Positions 35,533 to 44,567 are shown, numbered from the stretch's first letter. The stretch: 64,000 nucleotides of DNA from JAFDWI01 sp964544305 (GCA_964544305.1 CAZJAZ010000004.1:1-64000), one strand, 5' to 3'. Notes: a model not told the origin generated them from the sequence alone. A program made the numbers and translations.

Positions 35533-36626
35533 CGCGTTGAAAGCGAAGCCGCGACGCCCGCGAGTGGAACGTCAATCAACCACCGGCCCCCGATCTGGCA
35601 TGCATGGGCGACCGCGGCCGCGGCGACTAGTCCACTGATGGGGTCGGCGATCGCGTCGCCGCAAAACACGGGGTTGCCTGAACCGTCGAAGGCGACCAAA
35701 CCCCCAGCAACGGCTGCGTCGTCGCCAAAACCAATTCGCAACGCGTTGGCACCGGTGCGCCCATGCCCGGTGATCGACACCCAGACTCGTGGACCGGTTA
35801 CAACTAAGTCTTCGGCGCTGATCCCCAATTGGGTAAGCGCACGCGAGCGTGACGATTCGATCACGATGTCGGCTCGCGTGAGCATCGACCGCAGGTCATT
35901 CGGAGCCGAAAGATCAATGACAGCATGCTCTTTCATCGCGTTCAGTGCATCGAAGAATGCTCGGTTGCCGTGTCGAGCGGCATCGGGGCGCTGGGACGAT
36001 TCGACTTTGGTGACGAGCGCCCCTGCGTGTGCGAGCAACCGCCCGCATAGGGGCCCGGCCCACAACGCAGAAGCGTCGATGACCCGTTGGTTTATGAGTT
36101 CGCAGGGGGCTGCATCACCAAGTCGGGTTGCATGTACTGGTAGCCCTGCGAACGCAGGATGTGATGGTGTGGGTTGCCAGGATGCGAGCCGACCGATTGC
36201 AAGTCCGACCAGCGCCCCTTGCGTTTCGAGTGCGGCAGCATGTTGTTGTGCAACGTCATGTTCGATTTGCGCCCAACTCGCTGTTGAGTCGGACGCGTCT
36301 CCGGGGAGCTCGCTGCACAGCCACGCAGGCACGAGCGCCCAGTCATCTGGTCGGGTGAGCGACACGGCAATCCAGTCGTCGCGTGTGCGCAAGAGCCGTG
36401 TTGCCCCGTTGCAGCTCGTCTGTCCACGACGCGTCGCCCCCGTGGAACGTGCGCGCTCGGTGATCAGGTTGAGAGGATCAACCGAGACGGTGGTCGCGTG
36501 ACGGAACAACGTGGCGAGCGCATCAAGACCATCAAGGAGCCCATTTGGCGGGTCAAGGCCGGGCCTGTGTGCGTGGCCGGTCAATGCGCGGACCCCACTC
36601 GTCGTCCAACGATCTGGCCCGTTCAT
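35529..36626 (-). CDS. Family III CoA transferase (CaiB/BaiF), permuted actinobacterial subgroup
   Basis: A 365-aa class III CoA transferase. The classic opening motif of the family (RVIDASALWAGPLCGRLLAHAGALVTKVES) appears only near residue 185; about 180 residues before it (TTSGVRALTGH, LRTRDDWIAVSLTRPDDWALVPAWL) resemble the middle of ordinary CaiB proteins. This order is, to my memory, shared by a set of actinobacterial proteins that begin SGxxALTG, so it is not a local rearrangement. ALNAMKEHAVIDL and VWVSITGHGRTG follow as in the family. It should move CoA between acyl groups or racemise alpha-methylacyl-CoA; the catalytic Asp was not pinned down. Confidence 0.82.
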   Translation of the reverse strand: MNGPDRWTTSGVRALTGHAHRPGLDPPNGLLDGLDALATLFRHATTVSVDPLNLITERARSTGATRRGQTSCNGATRLLRTRDDWIAVSLTRPDDWALVPAWLCSELPGDASDSTASWAQIEHDVAQQHAAALETQGALVGLAIGRLASWQPTPSHPAFAGLPVHATRLGDAAPCELINQRVIDASALWAGPLCGRLLAHAGALVTKVESSQRPDAARHGNRAFFDALNAMKEHAVIDLSAPNDLRSMLTRADIVIESSRSRALTQLGISAEDLVVTGPRVWVSITGHGRTGANALRIGFGDDAAVAGGLVAFDGSGNPVFCGDAIADPISGLVAAAAVAHACQIGGRWLIDVPLAGVAASLSTR

Positions 36627-36643
36627 GATCTACCGGTGCTGAC

Positions 36644-37522
36644 TCAGGTTTCGTTCATGCCGCGCAGTGAATCAATAGACGGACGATCGTCCGTCTTGGT
36701 TGCAACAGGCATGCCACCGGTGTCGATGAGGTGTGCAGTTGGGGGAACGTGTTGGCCTGCACGACGCAAAATGGTGTGCAACACCTCGTAGGCCTGGGGC
36801 GCGAGTTGATCGAGTGGACGATTGCGATGGACGCGCACGCCAAGATCAGCCCGAGCAATTGAGTCAATGCCGTAGCGTTCGGACACATCAATAAGCAGCC
36901 CAACGTCGACGCCGTAGCCAGCAGCAAACGGTAGTGCGGTCAGTGCCGTCCGCCGAGCCGCGATCTCACCGCTGAGCGGCTGCGGGAAGTCGGCGAGATG
37001 TGGAAAGTACATCGAGAGTGCAGGACGGGCGACGAGTTCGGTCACGCGCCCTCCCAACGTGCCGTCCGATCCGACCGGGCGTGCATAGTGCCCTTTCACA
37101 AATGTTCTCTGTGGGTCGGTGAGGAGTGGGGTGATAAGGCGGGTGACAAACGCGGCGTCAAAGCCAACAATGTCCGCATCGACCCACACGATGATGTCGC
37201 TGTTCACTGCCGCAAGCGACCGCCACATCACCTCACCTTTGCCTCGTCGTGGCGCAATGTCTGGCAACACCTCATGACTCGCCACCACCCGTGCTCCGGC
37301 ATGGGCTGCAACCTGCGCGGTTGCGTCACTTGATGCATCGTCAAGAACGACGATTTCATCGAGCAGCGGGGCCGCGACTTGGAGCTCTGAGCGCAATGTG
37401 TCGATGATTTGCCCAACTGTTGCCGCCTCGTTGTGAGCGGGCAGGCATACCGCAATCGTTGACGAACCTTTCGCGCCAACCAGCGCATCGACCGAATCGG
37501 GGCACAATGACGTGTCGGTCAT
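36644..37522 (-). CDS. gpgS: Glucosyl-3-phosphoglycerate synthase
   Basis: A 292-aa GT-A glycosyltransferase of family GT81 that joins glucose from NDP-glucose to 3-phosphoglycerate. Seen: CLPAHNEAATVGQII at the N-terminus, LDDASSDAT, APRRGKGEVMWRSL, the metal DxD in WVDADIVGF, FVKGHYARPV and the late GYGVDVGLLIDV. The product is the precursor of glucosylglycerate and, in mycobacteria, of methylglucose lipopolysaccharides. It overlaps the FolP-like gene upstream by 4 nt, the same order as folP2-gpgS (Rv1207-Rv1208) in Mycobacterium tuberculosis. No phosphatase (GpgP) gene is adjacent. Confidence 0.93.
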   Translation of the reverse strand: MTDTSLCPDSVDALVGAKGSSTIAVCLPAHNEAATVGQIIDTLRSELQVAAPLLDEIVVLDDASSDATAQVAAHAGARVVASHEVLPDIAPRRGKGEVMWRSLAAVNSDIIVWVDADIVGFDAAFVTRLITPLLTDPQRTFVKGHYARPVGSDGTLGGRVTELVARPALSMYFPHLADFPQPLSGEIAARRTALTALPFAAGYGVDVGLLIDVSERYGIDSIARADLGVRVHRNRPLDQLAPQAYEVLHTILRRAGQHVPPTAHLIDTGGMPVATKTDDRPSIDSLRGMNET

Positions 37523-38445
37523 CGTTCGCGCCGCTTGTCGAGAGCGAGATGCGAGTCGGGGGTGAGCACGTCCCCATTTTGCAAGGCGCGCAACACGTTG
37601 AGGTAGCTCGCAACGTCCGCAACGTCATGCACACGGAAGATTGCGCCGGGGTGCGCGCCGATATAGCCGATCGCGGCAAGGGTTCCGGCCAATCGATCGG
37701 CGGGTGCTTGGCCCGTAATTGCTCCAATGAAATCTTTGCGTGAAAGGGCCCAAAGCACCGTGCGACCCATGGCAATGATTCGATTGCTGGCCCGCAATAC
37801 CTCGACCGATTGATACGGGGTCTTTGCATAGTCAATGCCAGGGTCCACGATGATCGAGTCTGAGGAAACGCCACGCGATGTTGCGGTGGCGATTTGCTCG
37901 GTGAGCATGGCAACGACGTCGTCGGTGACGTTCTCATACAAATTGGCGTCAAGCAGCTTGTGTTTGGGGGCGACACGGGTATGCATGACCACAAGACCAC
38001 AACGTGCCGCGGAACATAGTTCGCTGATCTCGGGGTGCGCGAGCCCGGACACATCGTTGATGATCGCTGCGCCCGCATCGATAACCGCTTGGGTAACTCC
38101 GGGGCGGTAGGTGTCAACCGAAATGATTGTGTCGGGTCGGTTGTCGATCACCGCTTCGACCAGGGGCACGACTCGTGCGGCCTCTTCATCTTCGGTGATT
38201 TCGGGTACGCCGGTAATCCCGGATTGTCCACCAAGATCAAGGAGGTCCGCGCCCGCATCCAGGAGTTCGAAACACTTCTCGGCTCGGGCTGCGGTGGTGG
38301 TGAGTCGTTCACGGTCGGAAAACGAGTCGGGTGTGGCATTCACCACGGCCATTATGAGTGGCCTGGTTGTGTCAAGGGTGCGCCCCCGGCAGGTCAGCGT
38401 TGGGGCCGCACCGGTCACGTCGTTGGCGGTCAGAGAAAGAGTCAT
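37519..38445 (-). CDS. folP2: Dihydropteroate synthase-like protein (FolP2 type)
   Basis: A 308-aa TIM-barrel of the DHPS family. Kept motifs are MAVVNATPDSFSD, SVDTYRPG, INDVSG, VDPGIDYAKT, ALSRKDFIG and the closing RVHDV. The pterin/pABA loop that normally reads GG(E/D)STRPG is GGQSGITGVPEI, so the STRP residues are missing; together with gpgS linkage this marks the FolP2 paralogue rather than the folate enzyme. FolP2 of mycobacteria is not known to make folate, and its role is unclear. The ATG at 38445 is preferred to a TTG five codons upstream. It overlaps gpgS by 4 nt and is divergent from the SDR gene. Confidence 0.87.
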   Translation of the reverse strand: MTLSLTANDVTGAAPTLTCRGRTLDTTRPLIMAVVNATPDSFSDRERLTTTAARAEKCFELLDAGADLLDLGGQSGITGVPEITEDEEAARVVPLVEAVIDNRPDTIISVDTYRPGVTQAVIDAGAAIINDVSGLAHPEISELCSAARCGLVVMHTRVAPKHKLLDANLYENVTDDVVAMLTEQIATATSRGVSSDSIIVDPGIDYAKTPYQSVEVLRASNRIIAMGRTVLWALSRKDFIGAITGQAPADRLAGTLAAIGYIGAHPGAIFRVHDVADVASYLNVLRALQNGDVLTPDSHLALDKRRER

Positions 38446-38526
38446 GGAAGGCGTCGGCAAGCCTAGTAGTCATCGGCGCAAGTCCTACGCTGTTGCACGA
38501 CCACAACTGCACACAGGAGACCTCAC

Positions 38527-39303
38527 GTGGATGGTGACCAAGCGGGAATTCTCGAGCGCTTTGATCTGACCAACCGGGTTGCGATCGTCACCGGGGCATC
38601 GTCGGGGCTTGGTGAAGTCTTGGCACGAGGCCTTGCGCAGTGTGGCGCAAAGGTTGCGGTTGTTGCGCGTCGGCGGGACCGTCTCGTGTCACTCGCCGAA
38701 CAGATTGACGGCGTGGCCTTTGACGTCGATCTCACCGTTGGCGAGGCCCGCACTGCATTGGTCGATCAGATCGCAACATCACTTGGGCCGCCCGAGATCC
38801 TGGTGTGTGCGGCAGGAGCCCGTCTGAACCGTGACGTTGCCCAGAACGAGTCGTTGGATGACATGCGTGCGACCATTGAGTTGAACTTGATTGCCCCGTT
38901 CCATCTTGCCCAAATGGTGTATTCCCACATGACCGAAATTGGTCGAGGAGCAATTGTCCTGGTCTCATCGATTGGGGGCGTCGTCGGTGTGCCCGGCATT
39001 CCGCAAGCGAGTTACGCGGCGGCGAAACGAGGTCTTTCGGGACTGACCGTGGAGCTTGCGGTTCAGTGGGCTCGTGACGGGATTCGGGTGAACACGTTGG
39101 CACCAGGATTCTTTCGTAGTGAGATCACCGACGAACTTTTTGATTCTGATTCTGGCCAGGCCTGGTTGCGACGCAACACACCGTTGAGCCGGGACGTTGC
39201 CGCGGATGATTTTGTTGCCCCAATGCTGTGGCTGGTTTCGGATGCTGGACGTTCGACCACCGGGCAAACCATTGTTGTTGATGCGGGATGGACAGCACGC
39301 TGA
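38527..39303 (+). CDS. Short-chain dehydrogenase/reductase
   Basis: A 258-aa classical SDR. TGASSGLG binds the NAD(P) pyrophosphate, ARRRDRL after beta 2 suggests NADP(H) preference, the catalytic set is Ser in VLVSSIGG and YAAAK, and LAPGFFRSEITDE is the substrate loop; GQTIVVDAG closes the protein. The GTG start follows an AGGAG ribosome-binding site. It is the first of a run of plus-strand lipid genes (three acyl-CoA dehydrogenases follow), though a separate promoter box precedes the next gene. Substrate unknown; a 3-hydroxyacyl or hydroxysteroid role is a guess from the context. Confidence 0.9.
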   Translation: MDGDQAGILERFDLTNRVAIVTGASSGLGEVLARGLAQCGAKVAVVARRRDRLVSLAEQIDGVAFDVDLTVGEARTALVDQIATSLGPPEILVCAAGARLNRDVAQNESLDDMRATIELNLIAPFHLAQMVYSHMTEIGRGAIVLVSSIGGVVGVPGIPQASYAAAKRGLSGLTVELAVQWARDGIRVNTLAPGFFRSEITDELFDSDSGQAWLRRNTPLSRDVAADDFVAPMLWLVSDAGRSTTGQTIVVDAGWTAR

Positions 39304-39326
39304 AAATCTAACGCTCGTGTCAACAC

Positions 39327-39332
39327 TAAGAT
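39327..39332 (+). promoter_or_regulatory. -10 box (TAAGAT) for a leaderless transcript
   Basis: TAAGAT ends 6 nt before the GTG at 39339, with no Shine-Dalgarno between. It suggests the acyl-CoA dehydrogenase block has its own promoter and selects the GTG over the ATG four codons later. Confidence 0.5.
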
Positions 39333-39338
39333 CGGGCT

Positions 39339-41453
39339 GTGGATTTCACGATGGGCGCCGACGTTGACGCACTACGCGTACGGCTTCGTTCGTTGATTGA
39401 TCGCGAGATCCCCGCCGGCTGGCTTGGGGCATTCAGCAATGACCCGAACGACCTTGCGCTTGCACAACGTTTCTGCAAGCTCCTCGCAGACGAAAAGCTG
39501 CTTTGTCCGGCCTGGCCGCATCGCTATGGCGGCCACGATGCATCCCTTTGGGAACAGACCGCGATGCGCGAAGAAATGTGGGCGCAGCACGAGCCTCGTG
39601 GGGCCCAGTACATGGGGGTCAATTGGGTTGGGCCGACGCTGTTACGTCACGGCACCCCAGACCAGCAAGCGCGTCACTTGCCGCCTATTGCCCGAGGCGA
39701 TGTGATCTGGTGCCAAGGGTTCTCCGAGCCAGATGCTGGTTCGGACCTTCCGTCGTTGCGTACTTCGGCACGTCACCACGATGGACAGTGGCACATCAAC
39801 GGGCAAAAGATTTGGACGAGCTACGCGACGATGGCGCAATGGTGTTTTCTTCTTGCCCGTACCAGTGACGAACCAAAAAAGCAGCAGGGGCTCACAATAT
39901 TTCTTGTGCCAATGGATGCGCCAGGAATCACCGTGCGGCCGATTGCCACCTTGCTTGGGCCACACCACCTCAATGAAGTGTTCTTTGATGATGTGGTGGC
40001 CGACAATGCGGCGATCCTTGGGTCGGTGGGTGATGGATGGTCCGTCGTGCGTGAGGTGCTTGCGTTCGAACGAGTCGGCATTGCTCGCTACGCCCGTGTT
40101 GATCGCCTACTGAGCGCGGTTCCAAGCGTGCTTGGTGACACCTGGGACGCATTGGGTGACTCGCACAAGACCACCTGGACTCGGTTGCTCGTCGAAACCC
40201 GTCGTGCGCGTCTTATGGCGTACAAGATCGTTGCTGCGCAAGATGCGGGAGACGTCGATCCGAGCGATGTTGCTGCCTACCGCATCGCGGTTACCACGCT
40301 CGATCAACACTCTGGTGACTGGCTTCGTGACGTGATAGACGCGGTGCCTCTTTCGAATGAACGAGGTCACCGCTTCGCTCGTGCCGTCGAAGACCATTGG
40401 AAGTATTCACGGGCTGCGACCGTTTCGTCGGGCAGTATCGAAATGCAACGCATCTTGTTGGCCAGGTCATTGACCCGTACTCAACGCTCGAAGGGTATGG
40501 GCGATTCAACGAGGTTCGATCTCAATGACGATGCCCGAGTGTTTGGTGAAACCGCACGGCGAGCTTTCATGAACCTTGACGCGCCAGACCAATCGGAGCA
40601 TCCAGGTGCGCCGAACAAGGCAAAGCAGATTCTCGTGCTTGGAGAACTCGGTGCGGACGACTTGCGACCGCGCAGCGACCCCAATGACCTTGAAGCAGCC
40701 GCCGCCCTTTGTCGCGCTGCTGGCTATGCAAGTGTGAACATTCCGGTCGCGGGTTTCCTCACCCGACCTTGGCTGGAAAGTGAGCCAAAGATTGCGGGGA
40801 TGGTCGTTGTCGACCCGACGTATCCACGAGCACCGCTTGTTGACGAGCCAGGATCATGGCTCGCGGTTGACCTCAATGCCCAGCGTTACCAAGTCGTGAA
40901 CGTACAACAACGCCCTGGCGGGTTGATTGATCCAACTATTGGAGTACTGGAACTCGCACCGATTGATGGTGGCGCCGACCGAGATGTTGCACTCGGAATC
41001 ACGTTGTCGTGTTGGACGCTTTGCGGGCTTCTTGACCGGGCGATGGACCTCACCTGCCACCATGTCATTGAACGCAAGCAGTTTGGTGAACCCTTGGCGG
41101 CCTTTCAAGGCGTGCAGTTTGCGCTTACCGATGCTGAGGTTGCTCGTGCCGGTTTGGCACAACTTGCGCGCTACGCGTTGTGGAGCATCCAGGCCGGGCA
41201 ACCAGACATGGTGAATGATGCTTTGGCCTTGCGGATGGCTGCTCTTGATGCTGCCGAAGTTGTGATGCGGACGTGCCACCAATTGCATGGCGCCATAGGT
41301 TTTTGTGACGAGACGGCATTGTCGAGCGTGAGCCGTGGCGTACAGGTGCATTGTCGCGTCCCGTGGCCACGAACCACGACCGGAGAATTGTTGACCGATC
41401 GGATTGCACAAACTGGTCTGATTGGGCTCTTTGGTGATGATCGGATTCGTTGA
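39339..41453 (+). CDS. Fused double acyl-CoA dehydrogenase, FadE34-like
   Basis: A 704-aa protein made of two acyl-CoA dehydrogenase units. The N-terminal unit (about 1-385) has the FAD/substrate core WCQGFSEPDAGSDLPSLRT and INGQKIWTSYA, and a closing SSGSIEMQRILLAR. The C-terminal unit (about 395-704) keeps the later helices (RKQFGEPLAAFQGVQF, CHQLHGAIGF). Length and fusion match FadE34 of M. tuberculosis (711 aa), which dehydrogenates steroid side-chain CoA esters; in such fusions the two halves replace a heterodimer. The GTG at 39339 fits the TAAGAT box. The stop abuts the next ATG (TGA-ATG), so the three dehydrogenases are probably one transcript. Confidence 0.88.
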   Translation: MDFTMGADVDALRVRLRSLIDREIPAGWLGAFSNDPNDLALAQRFCKLLADEKLLCPAWPHRYGGHDASLWEQTAMREEMWAQHEPRGAQYMGVNWVGPTLLRHGTPDQQARHLPPIARGDVIWCQGFSEPDAGSDLPSLRTSARHHDGQWHINGQKIWTSYATMAQWCFLLARTSDEPKKQQGLTIFLVPMDAPGITVRPIATLLGPHHLNEVFFDDVVADNAAILGSVGDGWSVVREVLAFERVGIARYARVDRLLSAVPSVLGDTWDALGDSHKTTWTRLLVETRRARLMAYKIVAAQDAGDVDPSDVAAYRIAVTTLDQHSGDWLRDVIDAVPLSNERGHRFARAVEDHWKYSRAATVSSGSIEMQRILLARSLTRTQRSKGMGDSTRFDLNDDARVFGETARRAFMNLDAPDQSEHPGAPNKAKQILVLGELGADDLRPRSDPNDLEAAAALCRAAGYASVNIPVAGFLTRPWLESEPKIAGMVVVDPTYPRAPLVDEPGSWLAVDLNAQRYQVVNVQQRPGGLIDPTIGVLELAPIDGGADRDVALGITLSCWTLCGLLDRAMDLTCHHVIERKQFGEPLAAFQGVQFALTDAEVARAGLAQLARYALWSIQAGQPDMVNDALALRMAALDAAEVVMRTCHQLHGAIGFCDETALSSVSRGVQVHCRVPWPRTTTGELLTDRIAQTGLIGLFGDDRIR

Positions 41454-42653
41454 ATGGGTTATGCAAGCGCTGCCACACTCGACACCTTTCGTGATCAAGT
41501 ACGAGACTGGTGCACAGCGAATGTGCCCAAAGACTGGCGTGCCGCCCAAACCAATGTCGACGATGCCGCGTTTGTTCGCTTTCAACACGACTGGTTCGCC
41601 CGTCTTGTCGAGGCAGGTTGGGCGGTCCCGCACTGGCCACAACAATGGGGTGGCGGCCTATCGACGGCCGAACAAGTTGTGTTGTTTCGTGAACTCGCAG
41701 CGGCCGACGCACCACGCCTTGTCTTGGCATTCGTTGGGATCCATCACGCGGCCGCCACGTTGTTTCAGGCGGGCACCCAAGAACAACAGTCTCGGCACTT
41801 GCCAGCAATTCGGGACGGTGAAATTTGGTGTCAAGCGTTTTCTGAATCCGAAGCGGGATCTGACCTCGCCGCGTTGCGGACCACGGCGCGTCGGCGAGGT
41901 AGCGAATACATCGTCAACGGTCAAAAAATCTGGGCCTCTGGTGCACAGCACGCTGGCTGGTGTTTGCTGCTTGCCCGCACCGATCCGCAGGCCCCAAAAC
42001 GGAAAGGCATCTCGTACTTTCTGGTTGATCTGGCAACGCCAGGTATTGAGATTCGCCCGATTCGCCAGGCGACCGGCGCATCACACTTTTGTGAGATCTT
42101 CTTCGATGACGTTGCCGTGCCCTTGGCGAACCGTGTTGGCGAAGAAAACGACGGGTGGCGCGTTGCACAGGCAACGTTGGGGGCAGAGCGTGGCATGACA
42201 ATGCTCGAGTTAGCTGAACGGTTGTGGTTTGGTGGTTTCGAACGTTTTCGAGCGGAATGCAAGAAGCCTCGTGGTGACGGGACGCGAGCGATCGATGATC
42301 CAATTTGTGTGGACCTTCTTGTGCGCACAGAAGTTGAACTCACCGCATTGCGACGGATGTGTCGTGATCTTGTTGATCGACACGAAGCTGGCAGCGTTGG
42401 TCCCGCCGATGCGTCGATTGTGAAGCTGGTCTATTCGGAAGTGTTACAGCGCTTTCTGGGCCAAGCGGCACAAGTGATGGGTTTTGACACGCTTGGCGTC
42501 ACAACCGCACCCCGGTCGGCGGGCTGGGAGTCGGGCGCGTGGGCGTTGGATTTCATTGGATCGTGGGAATGGACGATTCCTGGTGGCACGAGCGAGATTC
42601 AACGTTCAATCATTGCCCAGCGTGGTTTGGGTTTGCCCCGGGATGCCCGATGA
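41454..42653 (+). CDS. Acyl-CoA dehydrogenase (FadE29-like subunit)
   Basis: A 399-aa acyl-CoA dehydrogenase. WCQAFSESEAGSDLAALRT and VNGQKIWASGA form the flavin and acyl site, FFDDVAVPLANRVG the middle domain, and WTIPGGTSEIQRSIIAQRGLGLPR the C-terminal FAD contact. It starts directly after the fused dehydrogenase and overlaps the next one (ATGA). Two different adjacent ACAD genes are the usual sign of an alpha2-beta2 heterotetramer as in FadE28-FadE29 of the cholesterol pathway, where FAD is shared across the interface. Substrate not determinable; branched or steroid acyl-CoA is plausible. Confidence 0.9.
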   Translation: MGYASAATLDTFRDQVRDWCTANVPKDWRAAQTNVDDAAFVRFQHDWFARLVEAGWAVPHWPQQWGGGLSTAEQVVLFRELAAADAPRLVLAFVGIHHAAATLFQAGTQEQQSRHLPAIRDGEIWCQAFSESEAGSDLAALRTTARRRGSEYIVNGQKIWASGAQHAGWCLLLARTDPQAPKRKGISYFLVDLATPGIEIRPIRQATGASHFCEIFFDDVAVPLANRVGEENDGWRVAQATLGAERGMTMLELAERLWFGGFERFRAECKKPRGDGTRAIDDPICVDLLVRTEVELTALRRMCRDLVDRHEAGSVGPADASIVKLVYSEVLQRFLGQAAQVMGFDTLGVTTAPRSAGWESGAWALDFIGSWEWTIPGGTSEIQRSIIAQRGLGLPRDAR

Positions 42654-43729
42654 TGTCCGAGACCTCGTCGGAGGTGCGCGCAGCGCTCGACGGCGTCTTT
42701 GCGAGCACCAAGCCGGGGGAGCAACTCAATTGGCGAGACTGTGCCAAGGCAGGGTGGTGGAGCATGGAACTTCCCGAGGCACTTGGTGGCGGTGGAGCCA
42801 ACTTGGGCGACGTCGCACACGTCCTCGAAGTGATTGGCATGCACGCGTTGCGTGGGCCCGTGTTGGGCTCAATGCTCGGCGTCGGTGGACTGCTCGGCTT
42901 GGTTGACGACTCTGCCATGACGCGCCAGCTTGCTCAATGGTTGATTGATGGTTCGAAAATCGCCGTGTTGGCGATCGAAGGAGATACCCCGGCCGCATTC
43001 TCACTTGACGCTCGCGGGCGAGTGAACGGGACAGCACGTGTTGTGGTCGATGTTGAATCCGCCGATGTGTTCGTCGTACCGGCAATTGATCACACCGGTT
43101 CGCTGGTGTTCGCCACGATCGATGTGCAGGCAGTTGCGGTGGAGCCATGCGACCTCATTGACGCGACTCGATCTATTGGGCGAGTGCGGATCGAAAACGT
43201 CGCGGTTGGAAGCGACGCCGTACTCATTGCGGGATTGAATCCGAGTCGAACGCAACAAATCCTTGGTTCGCGCGCCGTGTTCGGCACTGCGGTCGACGCG
43301 CTTGGGGTTGCCCAAGCCATGTTGGATGCGACCGTTGCCTATGTCAGCGAACGTGAACAGTTTGGTCGCCCGATCGGCTCATTCCAGGCGGTACAGCACG
43401 CGTGCGCCGATATGGCAGTGGCGATCACCTTGGGGCGGGCGTTGCTGAGCGAATCGCTTGACTGCTACGAGTCGTTGGACGATCGTCCAGATGCACACGA
43501 ATCTTTTGGAGTTGCTGTTGCTCGGCTGAAGGCCCATGTTGGTGACGCGGCAGTTGCGGTGGCGGGTAAAGCGATGCAACTGCACGGAGGATACGGCTAT
43601 GCGTGGGAATCCAATGTGCACCTTTTTCTCAAACGGGCCATGGTTGACCGAGCGCTTCACGGTGACGCAACCGCCCACCGGCGAGTGCTTGCGACTCGGT
43701 TTACGCGTCAATCCCCAATGCCGCACTGA
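42650..43729 (+). CDS. Acyl-CoA dehydrogenase (second, shorter subunit)
   Basis: A 359-aa ACAD-like protein. The N-terminal and central domains are reduced and poorly conserved (no WxxxFSEPxAGSD motif), while the C-terminal helical domain is well kept: YVSEREQFGRPIGSFQAVQHACADM and AMQLHGGYGYAWESNVHLFLKRA. This asymmetry fits the partner subunit of a heteromeric dehydrogenase with the preceding 399-aa protein. The start is ATG 42650, in the ATGA overlap with that gene (a second ATG follows at 42653). The longer upstream open frame lies inside the neighbour and is not used. The last 29 bp overlap the convergent dehydrogenase gene. Confidence 0.88.
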   Translation: MMSETSSEVRAALDGVFASTKPGEQLNWRDCAKAGWWSMELPEALGGGGANLGDVAHVLEVIGMHALRGPVLGSMLGVGGLLGLVDDSAMTRQLAQWLIDGSKIAVLAIEGDTPAAFSLDARGRVNGTARVVVDVESADVFVVPAIDHTGSLVFATIDVQAVAVEPCDLIDATRSIGRVRIENVAVGSDAVLIAGLNPSRTQQILGSRAVFGTAVDALGVAQAMLDATVAYVSEREQFGRPIGSFQAVQHACADMAVAITLGRALLSESLDCYESLDDRPDAHESFGVAVARLKAHVGDAAVAVAGKAMQLHGGYGYAWESNVHLFLKRAMVDRALHGDATAHRRVLATRFTRQSPMPH

Positions 43730-44549
43730 GTTGTTGGCGAGCGGCCGCGGTGAGGGGAAGTTCAATGCCAGCATCAGTCGCCATGGACAGTGCCAGGTCA
43801 AGATCTTTCGTACCGAGTTGCAACGTGTGACCAAATATTGATCGGAGCGGGTCGTCGTTGGCCAACGGTTCGGTCGTGTCGCGGATCATGATCGAACCTG
43901 GACCACCGGTCACCGCATCGCTGTGGCGGACGACGTCGCCCAGAGCGAGGAGATCAATGCCTGCTGCTTGAGCGAGACGTTGTGCTTCGCCCACCATTGC
44001 AAAGCTGGTGAACGTGATCAGGTTGCGTGCGATTTTCGCCCGGGTTCCTGCACCCACCGGGCCGAAAACAACGACCTTGTCCGCAAAGGGAGCAAACGCG
44101 GACCTGCAACGTTCAACCACCTCATCGGGGGCGCCAAGGAGGACAGCGAGTCGACCGGTTGCCGCTCCCATGAAACCACCGCTCACGGGGGCATCCACCA
44201 CGATGAGACCGGCCTGCGCAACGGCATCGGCGAGTTCTTGCGCGGTGGTGGGCTCGATTGTGGAGTGAATAGCGACAACCGTTCCTGGCGTTGGATCTGC
44301 CTGGGCAAGCACGTTGACCACAGTTCGAACCTGGGCGTCGTCGCGCACGACAATCGAAATGAACGTCGCCCCCGATCTGGTCACCTCGCGGGCATCGGCA
44401 ACGGCTTCCACGTCTGCGGCAATGAAGGGCTCAAGGGTGCTTGGGTTGGTGTCACAGACAACGAGCCCCCCGTCTCGCCCGGTCAAGCGCTGCGCCATTG
44501 GGGCGCCAATGTTGCCAAGCCCGATCCAGCCGACTTTCTCAGTAACCAT
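43701..44549 (-). CDS. NAD(P)-dependent beta-hydroxyacid dehydrogenase (3-hydroxyisobutyrate dehydrogenase-like)
   Basis: A 282-aa protein of the HIBADH/GarR family. GWIGLGNIGAPMAQRL gives the Rossmann GxGxxG; DAPVSGGFMGAATGRLAVLLGA is the substrate motif; GPVGAGTRAKIARNL holds the catalytic lysine (Lys172). CDTNPS after beta 2 suggests NAD. Family members oxidise 3-hydroxyisobutyrate, tartronate semialdehyde or similar C3-C4 acids. An AGA-rich leader precedes the ATG. It is convergent with, and overlaps by 29 bp, the third acyl-CoA dehydrogenase. Valine or branched-chain degradation would fit but is not proven. Confidence 0.88.
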   Translation of the reverse strand: MVTEKVGWIGLGNIGAPMAQRLTGRDGGLVVCDTNPSTLEPFIAADVEAVADAREVTRSGATFISIVVRDDAQVRTVVNVLAQADPTPGTVVAIHSTIEPTTAQELADAVAQAGLIVVDAPVSGGFMGAATGRLAVLLGAPDEVVERCRSAFAPFADKVVVFGPVGAGTRAKIARNLITFTSFAMVGEAQRLAQAAGIDLLALGDVVRHSDAVTGGPGSIMIRDTTEPLANDDPLRSIFGHTLQLGTKDLDLALSMATDAGIELPLTAAARQQLSAALGIDA

Positions 44550-44567
44550 GGCCGCGTTCTCTTTCGG

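Noticed and set aside
35529..36626. CoA transferase as a locally rearranged or truncated gene
   Set aside because: The late position of the VIDASALWAGPLCG motif appears to be shared by a subgroup of actinobacterial CaiB-like proteins, so the order is probably ancestral.
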